47,170 nucleotides of DNA from an uncultured Lachnospiraceae bacterium. Lineage in GTDB: Bacteria > Bacillota > Clostridia > Lachnospirales > Lachnospiraceae. The stretch lies in contig CASCWU010000016.1 in assembly GCA_949155905.1 (NCBI GenBank), positions 1 through 47,170 of the forward strand, written 5' to 3'. The notes below the pieces were generated by a model. The model was given only the letters and a program-made list of their open reading frames with translations, made no database searches and was not told the DNA's origin. Made by a program: the position numbers and the translations under genes. Below, one piece after another: positions 23,972 through 33,020 of the stretch (within the stretch, counting starts at the first letter, position 1; each line of letters starts with the position of its first letter).

Positions 23972-25084
23972 ATGAAAAATGGAAAATTACAGGTAGCAGT
24001 CATCGGCTGCGGGGGAATTGCAAATTCCAAGCATTTCCCAGCTTTAACTTCTCAGACGGACAAATGCGAAATCGTCGCTTTTTGCGATATTATCGTAGAA
24101 CGAGCCGAAAAAGCGGCGAAAGAATACGGTACCCCAGATGCCAAGGTATACGAGGATTATCAGGAGCTTTTAAAGGATCCGGAAATTGACGTGGTACATG
24201 TCTGTACGCCGAACGTCGCGCATTGCCCGATTACGGTAGCGGCCTTTGAGGCAGGCAAGCATGTGCTGTGTGAAAAGCCGATGGCAGCGACAACGGAGGA
24301 TGCCGAGAAGATGATGGCTGCCTGGAGAAAATCCGGCAAGAAATTTACGATTGGCTATCAGAACCGGTTCCGTACCGACGCCCAGATGCTAAAGCGTGCT
24401 TGCGAGGAAGGAAAGCTAGGAGACATTTATTTTGCTAAGGCGCATGCGGTTAGAAGACGTGCTGTGCCGACCTGGGGCGTGTTCCCGGATAAGTCCAAGC
24501 AGGGCGGTGGGTCGTTGATTGATATCGGGACACACGCACTGGATATTACACTGTGGTGTATGGACAATTACAAGCCGGTTTCTGTGACCGGATCGGTATT
24601 TGAAAAGCTGGGGCATCTGCCGGAGGCAGCAGAAGGAAATATGTTCGGGCCATGGGATACGAACACCTTTGAGGTAGAGGATTCGGCCTTTGGCTTTATC
24701 AAAATGGAAGACGGCACAACGATTTTCCTGGAGTCGGCCTGGGCGTTAAATGTGAAAGATTCCAGAGAGGCCGCAACGACCCTTTGTGGGACAAGAGGCG
24801 GGGCGGAAATGGTTGGCGGGATGAGCGCCGAGGGCTACGATCTGGTCTTTAATCAGACGACTGGTGGAGTGCTGACCGAAGAGCATATTTCTGACGCCGG
24901 GGCAATCGCCTATTTTGAAGGCAGCACGGGCAGTACGCCAGAGGTCAAAGAATGTGAACAGTGGCTGACCGCTATTTTAGGGGATAAGGATCCGCTGGTA
25001 AAGCCAGAGCAGGCGTTTGTCGTGACACAGATTTTGGATAAGATTTACCAGTCTGCCGCAACCGGCAAGGAAGTAAAACTGTAA
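23972..25084 (+). CDS. Gfo/Idh/MocA oxidoreductase, DgpA-like
   Basis: A 370-residue dehydrogenase: N-terminal Rossmann fold (VAVIGCGGIANSKHFPAL) and C-terminal alpha/beta domain. The family's catalytic residues are visible: Lys102 in CEKPM, Asp184 and His188 in LIDIGTHALD. The family oxidises sugars or inositols with NAD(P). Because it directly precedes isomerase-fold and DUF6379 genes, the DgpA role is the best model: oxidising the sugar of a C-glycoside at C3 so the partner enzymes can eliminate the aglycone. Whether that holds for this protein is inferred. ATG follows GTGAGG. Confidence 0.85.
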   Translation: MKNGKLQVAVIGCGGIANSKHFPALTSQTDKCEIVAFCDIIVERAEKAAKEYGTPDAKVYEDYQELLKDPEIDVVHVCTPNVAHCPITVAAFEAGKHVLCEKPMAATTEDAEKMMAAWRKSGKKFTIGYQNRFRTDAQMLKRACEEGKLGDIYFAKAHAVRRRAVPTWGVFPDKSKQGGGSLIDIGTHALDITLWCMDNYKPVSVTGSVFEKLGHLPEAAEGNMFGPWDTNTFEVEDSAFGFIKMEDGTTIFLESAWALNVKDSREAATTLCGTRGGAEMVGGMSAEGYDLVFNQTTGGVLTEEHISDAGAIAYFEGSTGSTPEVKECEQWLTAILGDKDPLVKPEQAFVVTQILDKIYQSAATGKEVKL

Positions 25085-25128
25085 AATATGGATCACACAA
25101 TGTTAGCAAGAGGAAATTTCTGTGTATG

Positions 25129-25170
25129 TATAGTAAACGATAAAAACAAAGACTTTTGTCGTTCACTATA
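25129..25170 (+). promoter_or_regulatory. 17-bp inverted repeat between DgpA-like and DgpC-like genes
   Basis: The arms TATAGTAAACGATAAAA (25129-25145) and TTTTGTCGTTCACTATA (25154-25170) pair over 17 positions, with one T-G wobble and one A-C mismatch, around an 8-base loop. A related repeat precedes the lipoprotein of the second module (42599-42639), and a half copy is at 39270-39281. No U-tract follows, so a protein-binding operator or RNA processing hairpin is more likely than a terminator. Confidence 0.6.
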
Positions 25171-25221
25171 TCTGATAAAAAGGTAGTAAAATTAAAGAAG
25201 CAAAACAAAGGGGAAAAGGAT

Positions 25222-26274
25222 ATGGCAACAATCAAAACCTGTGTCAGCTTATACAGCTTGCAGGACGAATATTTAAACGGGCGCATGAGCCTGGCGGATA
25301 TTCTGTACTTTGTAAAGGAACAGGGTGCAGAGGGAATCGAAATCCTGCCGGATCAGATGTTAAAGGGAGCGCCGGAGGTTTCGGAGGAGACCGTGGCGGA
25401 ATGGAACCGCCTGCTTGCAGAAACTGGGTTAAAGCCGGTGGCGGCTGATGTATTTTTAAATACGAATCTTTATAAAAATCGTACCTTAACGCACAAAGAA
25501 AGTATTGATTTATTGATCAAGGAAATCAAACAGGCCGCAAGGCTGGGAATCCATCTGATCCGCCTGGTTTCGATGGTGCCGTACTGGGTGATCCGCCCGC
25601 TACTGCCGTACTGCGAAAAGTATGACGTGACGATTGCGTTAGAGGTACATGCAGCGATGGCCTTTGATATCCCAGAGACAAGGGCGTTTATCGAAGAAAT
25701 GAAGGCGGTCAATTCTCCGTATGTAGGACTGGTGATCGATACCGGAATTTTCTGCCGCCGTTTCCCACGGGTGGTTAGAGCCTATGAAACCTCGGTTGGG
25801 ACGAGCCCGGAGGTTTACGATTACCTGGATACCCTGTTTGAGGCAGGAAAGGATCTGCACCAGGCGATCCGCGATTATCAAAAGGAGCATCCAGGCGAGT
25901 ATCCGAAAGGACTGCAGGCCGCGATAAAAACACCACACGACCAGATGTCCGTACCGCTCTGCGATGGCTATGAGAACCTGCCATTTTCTGTACTGGACGA
26001 TTATCTGCCGTATATCAAACATATCCATTTCAAGCTTTTTGAAATGACGACGGAAGGAATCGAATCTGAGGATGGCGGAATGTCAGAATATTCTATCGAT
26101 TATAAGAGGCTACTCCAGTACCTACATGAGCATCAGTATGACGGCTATGTAGCAACAGAATACGAGGGCAACCGCTTTACCCTGGCCGGGAAGCCGATGG
26201 TGGAAAAGGAGCAGGTGGCAGCGCAGCAGGCATATATTCAGAAATGCCTGAAAGAGATTCAGGGGGTGCAGTAA
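25222..26274 (+). CDS. Sugar isomerase/epimerase-fold protein, DgpC-like C-glycoside deglycosidase alpha subunit
   Basis: A 350-residue TIM-barrel protein of the xylose-isomerase-like AP-endonuclease-2 superfamily. Putative metal ligands are Glu141 (ALEVH), Asp173 (VIDTG), His267 or His269 (KHIHFK) and Glu313 (ATEYEGN). His143 next to the first ligand fits the general base proposed for C-glycoside deglycosidases. It overlaps by one base with the DUF6379 gene (TAATG), the arrangement of known heteromeric DgpB-DgpC/CarB-CarC enzymes, which cleave the C-C bond of 3-oxo glycosides. Start chosen at ATG after AAGGGGAAAAGG. A plain sugar isomerase is the alternative. Confidence 0.85.
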   Translation: MATIKTCVSLYSLQDEYLNGRMSLADILYFVKEQGAEGIEILPDQMLKGAPEVSEETVAEWNRLLAETGLKPVAADVFLNTNLYKNRTLTHKESIDLLIKEIKQAARLGIHLIRLVSMVPYWVIRPLLPYCEKYDVTIALEVHAAMAFDIPETRAFIEEMKAVNSPYVGLVIDTGIFCRRFPRVVRAYETSVGTSPEVYDYLDTLFEAGKDLHQAIRDYQKEHPGEYPKGLQAAIKTPHDQMSVPLCDGYENLPFSVLDDYLPYIKHIHFKLFEMTTEGIESEDGGMSEYSIDYKRLLQYLHEHQYDGYVATEYEGNRFTLAGKPMVEKEQVAAQQAYIQKCLKEIQGVQ

Positions 26275-26666
26275 TGTTTGATAATAATGTATTTATTGAA
26301 AATTCATGTGTCAACGTGGAGGAAGCGGGACAGGTGACCGGCTATGAGCTGCAAACCCATATCACCTATTACCGGGGGATACCGCTTTCGATGATCGAAT
26401 ATATCCGGGTAGAGGTAGACGGCACAGAGGCAGATCCGGAAGCGATCCGTATTTCTACGGATCGGGAGGACTGGTTCACTTTGCCGGAAGCAGAAACCGT
26501 GACCAGCTATAAATGGGAATACGGCGAGCCGCTTTCTATCCGGGTACTGCAGGAGGGCGGCCTTGGCAAAGGAAGCCACCGGGTAAAGCTGACCGTGGCG
26601 ACGCGGACAGCGTATATTCCGGTGCCGCTAGAGGGAATCAAGGAAAGAGAGGTCATCATAGCATGA
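26274..26666 (+). CDS. DUF6379-type C-glycoside deglycosidase beta subunit, DgpB-like
   Basis: A 130-residue all-beta protein. The segments ITYYRGIPLSMIEYIRVEVDG, REDWFTL and VLQEGGLGKGSHRVKLTV followed by AYIPVP are the hallmarks of the small beta subunit that pairs with the isomerase-fold alpha subunit in gut-bacterial C-glycoside deglycosidases. The ATG overlaps the alpha-subunit stop with AGGGGG upstream, and its own stop overlaps the next ATG, so all are translationally coupled. No signal peptide. This small gene is the strongest single argument for a deglycosidase rather than a generic isomerase operon. Confidence 0.85.
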   Translation: MFDNNVFIENSCVNVEEAGQVTGYELQTHITYYRGIPLSMIEYIRVEVDGTEADPEAIRISTDREDWFTLPEAETVTSYKWEYGEPLSIRVLQEGGLGKGSHRVKLTVATRTAYIPVPLEGIKEREVIIA

Positions 26667-27646
26667 AAGTACTGGGGCTTTCGTTTGGCAGGAAGCAGGG
26701 CAATACCGATATTATGGTAAAAACCGCCCTGATGGAGTGTGAAAAGGCTGGGTGTGAGGTGCAGTTTATCCGGGTAGACGATTTGGATATTAAGCCATGT
26801 ACCGGTTGTATTTCCTGCGTGGTTGGGATGACGACCGGACGGGGAAAAGGCGGCTGCCCGATCCAGGATGATTTTGCAATTTTGGATGAAGCCCTGATGG
26901 AATGTGATGCCCTGGTGGTAGGCTCTCCGACTTATGTCCTGAGCCCAACCGGGCGGTTTAAGACGGTCTGCGACCGGATCGGGCCGTCCCACGACATTAC
27001 TTTCCGGAAAGCAACCTATGAGGAAGGGCTGGCAGCAGGAAAGGAAGCCAGCAAGCTTCCAGACACCCGAAGCTTTAAAAAACGGGTTGGTGCGTTGATT
27101 TCGGTAGGCGGAGCGATGACGAAAAACTGGCTGTCCTTTATGCTGCCGACGATGTATGAGTTTACGATGTCGATGGGCATTGACGTAATTGATATGCACG
27201 AATACCACGGAGCGATGGCCTATGAGCATGTGCTGGGCAACGAGCCGGAAATCGAGCGGATGAAGGAGATCGGGCGGCATATTGTAGAAGCGCTGCAGGC
27301 GGAAAGCGAGGAAGAGCGGATCCGGTTCCGCGGGGAGGATGAAGGCATCTGCCCGGTCTGCCATTGCGATATGCTGACCGTAGGAAAGGACAGGACGGGC
27401 GTGGAATGTCCAGTCTGCGGGATTGCAGGCAGGCTTTCTGTCGTAGACGGGAAAATAACCGTCGAGTTTTCCGAAGCAGAGCAGAAGCGTTCCAGGTTGC
27501 GTTGGGACGGGAAGCTGGAACATTCGACCGAGATTAAGACAAAGGCTGTAGGGCCGGGACAGATTCCAGATTTGAAGGAACGGCTTGCTGAGTACCAAAG
27601 ACTGACGGCTGGTTGGGATACGTTTCAGAGGGATACGAAGCAGTAG
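26663..27646 (+). CDS. Flavodoxin-fold NAD(P)H-dependent oxidoreductase with C-terminal zinc ribbon
   Basis: A 327-residue protein. Residues 1-215 are an NADPH-dependent FMN-reductase-like flavodoxin fold (SFGRKQGNTD phosphate loop; GSPTYVLSPTG flavin-ring loop) with the cluster CTGCISC (46-52). Residues 228-257 form a putative zinc ribbon, CPVCHC and CPVCG, separated by 14 residues. It starts inside the stop of the DUF6379 gene (ATGA). It may supply electrons or reduce a keto/aromatic product of the deglycosidase. A fusion of a flavodoxin-like reductase with a zinc ribbon is not common in my experience. Confidence 0.8.
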   Translation: MKVLGLSFGRKQGNTDIMVKTALMECEKAGCEVQFIRVDDLDIKPCTGCISCVVGMTTGRGKGGCPIQDDFAILDEALMECDALVVGSPTYVLSPTGRFKTVCDRIGPSHDITFRKATYEEGLAAGKEASKLPDTRSFKKRVGALISVGGAMTKNWLSFMLPTMYEFTMSMGIDVIDMHEYHGAMAYEHVLGNEPEIERMKEIGRHIVEALQAESEEERIRFRGEDEGICPVCHCDMLTVGKDRTGVECPVCGIAGRLSVVDGKITVEFSEAEQKRSRLRWDGKLEHSTEIKTKAVGPGQIPDLKERLAEYQRLTAGWDTFQRDTKQ

Positions 27647-27695
27647 GAATGAGAGTTCGGTGTGTTGTCGGGATTCTGATGGTGGTATGTGAATC

Positions 27696-27729
27696 TGTCC
27701 GGAGGGCAGGTCTCCCTGTCCTTCGGACA
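27696..27729 (+). terminator. Hairpin at the end of the deglycosidase operon
   Basis: TGTCCGGAGGGCAGG / CCTGTCCTTCGGACA pairs over 15 positions with two G-T pairs and a 4-base loop. The U-tract is weak (AAATAACA), so attenuation or processing is possible and read-through to the lipoprotein gene cannot be excluded. Confidence 0.5.
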
Positions 27730-27797
27730 AATAACATAGAAAATATACAAAAAAGGGAAATGTGAAAAAGAGGAAAGAAAAAGTGGAGGTAAACAAA

Positions 27798-29438
27798 ATG
27801 AGGCTTAGAGCCAGAAACAGTATGGTTTGCTTGTTGGTGATGGTATTATCGCTCTCTTTGTTGGCAGGCTGTAGTAAGAAGGAAGAACCGAAGCAGCAGG
27901 ACAATCAGGTAGAGGATCAAAAGGATTCCGAAAAACAGGATACGGCAGATGATTTTTTCCCTTTGGAGGAAACTGGGAAATTGTCTATGTGGCTGCTTTG
28001 GAGCAATGATTATATAGAAGATTATAACGACCTTCCAGCTGTCCAGAAGTTTGAACAGGATACGAATGTCCATGTAGATTACACCTCTGTTACGATAGGG
28101 GAAGCACAGGAAAAATTCGGCCTGATGATGGCTTCCGGGGATTATCCGGATATTGTAAAGCATGCAAATGCCTATTATGTAGGAGGACCGGTTCAGGGGG
28201 TGGAAGATGGCGTTTTTATTGATATGACAGATGTCGTAGAACAATATATGCCAAATTATAAGGCGTTGCGTGCCGGAAATGAGCAGGTTCGGAAGGAAAC
28301 CTGTGCGGACGATGGTTCACTGCCATGCCTTTGGACGTTGGCTACCAATAACGGAGTGATTGAAGGAGAACGAATGTGGCTTGGTATGACGGTACGCAAG
28401 GACTGGTTAGAGGAGCAGAACATGGAAGAACCACATACCCTGGAGCAATGGCATGATTATCTGGTGATGTGCCGGGATGTTTACGGCGCAGATGCTCCGT
28501 TGGTCGTAGAAAAAACAGGAGTAGATTTTATAGGCAGCTTTACGACGGCATTTGGGGTTTATCCAGGAATGTACCAGGAAAACGGTATAGTAAAATATGG
28601 GCCGTTAGAGGAAGGCTATCGGGAGTTTATTGAGTTGTTCCGGGACTGGTATGCAGAAGGCTTGATTGATAAGGATTTTGTAAGCTCTGGTGCAGCTGAT
28701 TTAGGAAATGGCGCTTATATTGCAACCGGCAGATCGGGCGCGACCTGTACAGTTTATGCCATGACGGCAGACTTTTTCCATCAGACTGGTTACACGCAGG
28801 AGGAGGATTTCTATTTGCTTCCGGTAACGGCTCCTGTCAGGACGGAAGGAGATACTCCTCAGACGGCCTATGATGCCAGAGGGCTTTTGAAGGAAAGCAT
28901 CAACATTACAAATAATTGCAAGAACGTAGAATTGGCGGCTCGTTGGCTGGATTATTTCTATGCAGCAGATACCTGGAAAACAGCAAGCTATGGAATTGAA
29001 GGAGAGAGCTATATAGAAAATGCGGATGGAAGCATTGATTTTACAGATTTGATTCTTCAGAACCCGGATGGCTATACTCCAAATGACGCAGTAGGGCTTT
29101 ATACGGTAGGAACTGCCGGAACGGGTCTGTATAACTGGGCGGCTGCACTGGCGACGGATAAGGAGTCTGAGCAGATTAAGGCACAATATAAGTGGAATGA
29201 GAATGCTTCTGATTTGATTTTACCGGCCAGCCTTTCTTTGACCTCAGAGGAAAGCACTACGTATAACCAGTATTTTACAGATTGTAAAACGATGGTAGAT
29301 GAAATGACTGTAAAATTTATTATGGGAACAGAGCCGATGGAGAATTATGACAACTTTGTAGAGTCTTTGAAGAGCTATGGTATCCAAAATTGTATCGACG
29401 CTTATCAGGCTGCCATGGATCGTTATAACAAGAGATAG
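27798..29438 (+). CDS. Extracellular solute-binding lipoprotein, LplA-like, module 1
   Basis: A 546-residue lipoprotein with signal peptide and lipobox LSLLAGC (Cys about 24), an acidic linker, then a type-1 ABC solute-binding fold (MWLLWSNDYIEDYNDLPAVQ; FGLMMASGDYPDIV; VRKDWLEEQNMEEP; IMGTEPMENYDNF). It would capture oligosaccharides or glycosides at the cell surface. LplA-type proteins usually come with LplB/YtcP-like permeases, but none is in this window, so the permease must be elsewhere or shared. ATG at 27798 follows GGAGG. Similar throughout to the lipoprotein at 42672-44378. The two are paralogues. Confidence 0.88.
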   Translation: MRLRARNSMVCLLVMVLSLSLLAGCSKKEEPKQQDNQVEDQKDSEKQDTADDFFPLEETGKLSMWLLWSNDYIEDYNDLPAVQKFEQDTNVHVDYTSVTIGEAQEKFGLMMASGDYPDIVKHANAYYVGGPVQGVEDGVFIDMTDVVEQYMPNYKALRAGNEQVRKETCADDGSLPCLWTLATNNGVIEGERMWLGMTVRKDWLEEQNMEEPHTLEQWHDYLVMCRDVYGADAPLVVEKTGVDFIGSFTTAFGVYPGMYQENGIVKYGPLEEGYREFIELFRDWYAEGLIDKDFVSSGAADLGNGAYIATGRSGATCTVYAMTADFFHQTGYTQEEDFYLLPVTAPVRTEGDTPQTAYDARGLLKESINITNNCKNVELAARWLDYFYAADTWKTASYGIEGESYIENADGSIDFTDLILQNPDGYTPNDAVGLYTVGTAGTGLYNWAAALATDKESEQIKAQYKWNENASDLILPASLSLTSEESTTYNQYFTDCKTMVDEMTVKFIMGTEPMENYDNFVESLKSYGIQNCIDAYQAAMDRYNKR

Positions 29439-29443
29439 GGAAT

Positions 29444-29497
29444 AAAACGGGCTGTGCTTGGAAGCTATCCGGATAACTTGGAGTACAGCCTGTTTTT
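29444..29497 (+). terminator. Terminator-like hairpin after lipoprotein 1
   Basis: AAAACGGGCTGT and ACAGCCTGTTTT pair over 12 positions (one G-T) with a 29-base loop and a T-tract. Confidence 0.55.
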
Positions 29498-29565
29498 ATA
29501 CACGGTGTTGTATAAGGAAGTTAAATCCAATAAGAAAAAACAAAAAGCAGAGGAGAGGATAAAAA

Positions 29566-31281
29566 ATGTCAAATAAATGTAGCCGTTCTCGTGTGACAGA
29601 AGGATTTGTCCATACAGATGGAACAAGGATGTTGAATGGAAAAGGAGAGCAGATTGTCCTGCGGGGCTGGGGAGCCGGGAACTGGACGAACCCGGAAGGC
29701 TTTATGGTAGGAGGGACGCAGCCTTTTGGAGGAGCCTATAACCAGGCGAAGCTGTTAGACCGTGCCAGATCCATGGAATGGCTGGTACAGGATTTGTGCG
29801 GGACAGAATATAACAAAAGATTCTGGCCGCAGTGGTACCGGAAGCATCTGGGGGAAGCGGATATTCAGGCAATGGCTGATCTGGGTTATAATTCTGTCCG
29901 TCTTGTTTTAAACGCAGCAGCGTTTTTATATGAAGAGCCAGGTATTACCTTTAATGAGGACAGCTTTGCGATGCTGGACGATGTATTGGATTGGTGCGAG
30001 AAATACCAGGTATATGCCATCTTAGATATGCACGCAGCGCCAGGAGGGCAGAGCTGCGGCGGCTGTGACAACGCCAGAGATAATGTTCCCCATCTGTTTT
30101 TAGATGAAGAGAGCTGGGAACGTGCTATCCGGCTCTGGGAGGAGTTTGCAAGGCGTTATCAGGATCGTTGGATTGTAGCAGGCTATGATCTTTTAAACGA
30201 GCCGTTAAACGCAAAGGAATGGTTTCATCTGACACCAAAGCTCCAGGAATTCTATGAGGAATGTATTCGCCGTATCCGTGCTATTGATCGGAATCATATG
30301 CTCACCCTGGAGGGAACCTTGTGGGCGACGCAGGTGTCTGTTTTTGACCGTGATTACGATCCGGAGTGCCATAACTGGTGTATTCATATCCATAATTATG
30401 GTTATACGCCGGAAATCCGGGAGGTTCAGGCTATGCTGGAGCGCTCCAGGGAGCTGAATGTCCCGATCTGGATGGGGGAGGGCGGCTCAAATAATACCGC
30501 TAATACTATTTTTTTGGAAATGCTGGCGCAGGAAGGAATTGGCTTTGCACTATGGTGCTGGAAAACGGCTGAAAAAACCAACGGAGAGGCTTCGGATACA
30601 AGAGATTGCGCTCCGGCGGAATATCAGCTTCCGGAGGGCTGGCAGCAGGTGTTTGAGTATGCCGACCATGGCGGGCCGAAGCCAGGATATGAAAAAAGCC
30701 AACGGATATTTGATGAACTGTTGGAAAATCTGGATTATAAAAAATGCCGCCATCCGGAAGTACGGCATCAGTATGTACTTCGTCAGCCTGGAATTACCAT
30801 ACCGGGAGCTGGTTATGACCATGGGAAGGCAGGAGAAGCCTTTCTGGGACATTGGGAGGGTGGAAATGCGTTTGAGTATCGGTTAGGAGATCGGGTGAAG
30901 CTGGTAGTAAAACCTGGCGGAAAACGCCAAGGACCGCAGGAAATGAAAGGGTTTGTCAATTCCTCTCCATTTGAAAAAATTCCGGCGGAGGAGGAGCTTT
31001 GGCCAGAGCTTTCTACAGGTGAATTTGTGCATTATACGATCCGGGACGTAAAAGAGGACTGTCCAGTAACGCTTCAGGTGAGAGCCCTGTGTGATTCGGT
31101 ATTGATAGTGTCAGTAGGCGGACAGGAAAGACGTCTGGAGCTTTCTAAAGCCTCCGGCCAGGAGACAGGAAAGGTGGAAGCCTTGACCTTGCCACAGGGA
31201 GAAGCCTATGCAGTTCGAGTAGAGGTAGAAAAAGGAACCATACAAATTGCATCGGTGGAGTTTGGAGCGAAACGGGATTAA
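29566..31281 (+). CDS. GH5 glycoside hydrolase, cytoplasmic, module 1
   Basis: A 571-residue enzyme. Residues ~30-370 are a GH5 TIM barrel: acid/base Glu212 in DLLNEP and nucleophile Glu305 in WMGEGG, with LDMHAAPGGQ and HIHNYG on the other strands. Residues ~390-571 form a beta-sandwich likely related to CBM-type domains. There is no signal peptide, so the substrate is imported; exo-beta-glucosidase-like activity is plausible, specificity unknown. It is separated from the lipoprotein by a terminator-like hairpin. Paralogue at 44523-46235 with the same two-domain layout. Confidence 0.88.
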   Translation: MSNKCSRSRVTEGFVHTDGTRMLNGKGEQIVLRGWGAGNWTNPEGFMVGGTQPFGGAYNQAKLLDRARSMEWLVQDLCGTEYNKRFWPQWYRKHLGEADIQAMADLGYNSVRLVLNAAAFLYEEPGITFNEDSFAMLDDVLDWCEKYQVYAILDMHAAPGGQSCGGCDNARDNVPHLFLDEESWERAIRLWEEFARRYQDRWIVAGYDLLNEPLNAKEWFHLTPKLQEFYEECIRRIRAIDRNHMLTLEGTLWATQVSVFDRDYDPECHNWCIHIHNYGYTPEIREVQAMLERSRELNVPIWMGEGGSNNTANTIFLEMLAQEGIGFALWCWKTAEKTNGEASDTRDCAPAEYQLPEGWQQVFEYADHGGPKPGYEKSQRIFDELLENLDYKKCRHPEVRHQYVLRQPGITIPGAGYDHGKAGEAFLGHWEGGNAFEYRLGDRVKLVVKPGGKRQGPQEMKGFVNSSPFEKIPAEEELWPELSTGEFVHYTIRDVKEDCPVTLQVRALCDSVLIVSVGGQERRLELSKASGQETGKVEALTLPQGEAYAVRVEVEKGTIQIASVEFGAKRD

Positions 31282-31301
31282 GAAGGAGAAAAAGGCGCAT
31301 T

Positions 31302-32939
31302 ATGCAGAAAAAGATAAAAAATCCGATCATTCCAGGTTTTTATCCAGATCCGACTATTTGTCGGGTAGGGGAGGATTTTTACCTGGCCTGTTCCAGTTTT
31401 GAACTCTGTCCGGGAATACCGGTTTTTCACAGCAAGGATTTGGCGCATTGGGAGCAGATTGGAGATGCTATGACGCCGGAAAACGGCTTCCATGTAGAAA
31501 AAAACAGCGGCAACGGGGGCATCATGGCACCGACCCTGCGTTATCATCGTGGATTGTTTTATATCATCAATACCAATTATAGTGATAAAGGTAATTATAT
31601 CATTACGGCGGAGCATGCAGAGGGACCCTGGTCAGAGCCGCACTGGCTGACCGATGTTCCGGGAATTGACGCGTCTCTTTTCTTTGATGAGGATGGAGAA
31701 GCTTATATTCTGGGAACTGGAAACGTCTGGGAGAATGGAGCTGGAGAAAAAGAGCGGGGAATATGGCTGGCACGTTTTGACATAGAGCGGTTTTGCTTGT
31801 CCGGAAATCCGGTAACGATTTTTAACAGTGCGCTTCGGGTGGGAGCTTCTCCGGAATCACCGCATCTGTACCATGTCGGGGAATATTATTATTTGGTCAT
31901 TGCAGAAGGAGGGACAGAGCATTATCATGCTGTTATGGTAGCACGAAGTAAGGAGCTATTTGGCTTTTACGAAGGGAATCCAGCGAACCCTGTTCTGACG
32001 CATCGGCATTTGGGCTTTCATTGCCCTATTACAAATGTGGGGCATGCGGATTTGGTGGAACTGGCAGATGGGAGCTGGTATGCGGTTGTGTTGGCCTCCA
32101 GGTTGATAAATGGATTTTATAAAAATTTAGGGAGAGAAACCTTTCTCTGTCCGGTAGTCTGGGAGCGTGGCTGGCCGCTTTTCAGTCCGAAAACCGGGCG
32201 TCTGGAGGAGGAATATGAGGCACCGGAAAGCCTGCCGTGGACAGAATATCCACCGGAGAAAAAGCGGGAGGAATTTGATCAGGAAAGGCTGGGGTTCGGC
32301 TGGAGCTTTTGGGGGACACCTTATAAAGACCTGTATCAGATTCAGAATTCCAGGTTGAAGCTGCGTTGTATCCGTCAATCCCTGGCAGAGGAGCTTCAGC
32401 CTATGAGCTACAAAAAGGAAGCCTCCAAAGATAGATTTGTTTCTTTTTTGGCTAGACGGCAGCGGGAAATAAATGTAACTATTACCTGTCAGATGACGTT
32501 TACACCGCAGCAGAATGAAAGCGCTGGGCTGGCAGTAGTACAGGCGATGAACCATCAATATCATCTGGAAAGAGCCCTACAGGGGGGAAAGCAGGTAGTT
32601 CGACTGGTGCTGGTGACGGCAGAGTTTGCAGTTCCGCCTTATATGCCAGGATTTGAGAGCAAAACAAGCTGCGAGGTACTGGCCGAAGCTCTGTGGGACG
32701 AGCCAGATATTGTTCTGCAAATGAAACTAGAGCAGGAGCGCTTTACAGTAAGCTACGGGAAGGAAAAAGAAAACTTGACCGAGCTTTGTATCGCGGATGG
32801 AGGAAAAATCAATCCGGAAATCGTCGGCTGTATGACAGGGACGATGCTTGGAATGTATGCGACCGGGAATGGGACGGACAGTGAGAACAGTGCAGAATTT
32901 GACTGGTTTGAAATTTTGCCTTGTGAAAGAGACTTGTGA
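31302..32939 (+). CDS. GH43 family beta-xylosidase / alpha-arabinofuranosidase-like enzyme
   Basis: A 545-residue cytoplasmic enzyme: N-terminal five-bladed propeller with the GH43 triad Asp16 (PDPTIC; base), Asp123 (GIDASLFFD; modulator) and Glu185 (ASPESPHLY; acid), then a C-terminal beta-sandwich (about 330-545) as in XynB-type xylosidases. Typical products are xylose or arabinose from short oligosaccharides or glycoside side chains. It begins 20 bases after the GH5 stop with AAGGAG upstream. Suitable for trimming pentoses from plant glycosides (inference). Confidence 0.9.
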   Translation: MQKKIKNPIIPGFYPDPTICRVGEDFYLACSSFELCPGIPVFHSKDLAHWEQIGDAMTPENGFHVEKNSGNGGIMAPTLRYHRGLFYIINTNYSDKGNYIITAEHAEGPWSEPHWLTDVPGIDASLFFDEDGEAYILGTGNVWENGAGEKERGIWLARFDIERFCLSGNPVTIFNSALRVGASPESPHLYHVGEYYYLVIAEGGTEHYHAVMVARSKELFGFYEGNPANPVLTHRHLGFHCPITNVGHADLVELADGSWYAVVLASRLINGFYKNLGRETFLCPVVWERGWPLFSPKTGRLEEEYEAPESLPWTEYPPEKKREEFDQERLGFGWSFWGTPYKDLYQIQNSRLKLRCIRQSLAEELQPMSYKKEASKDRFVSFLARRQREINVTITCQMTFTPQQNESAGLAVVQAMNHQYHLERALQGGKQVVRLVLVTAEFAVPPYMPGFESKTSCEVLAEALWDEPDIVLQMKLEQERFTVSYGKEKENLTELCIADGGKINPEIVGCMTGTMLGMYATGNGTDSENSAEFDWFEILPCERDL

Positions 32940-33020
32940 TATGTTTTAGAGGAATAAAAAAAGAGAAAACAGATAGCAGGAGCGGATAGAGAAACTGTCC
33001 GCTCCTTTGTTTTTGCAAGG

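Noticed and set aside
26507..27904. 465-residue minus-strand frame
   Set aside because: It lies antisense to the DUF6379 and reductase genes, has no ribosome binding site and low-complexity hydrophobic content; the plus-strand genes have clear motifs and coupling.
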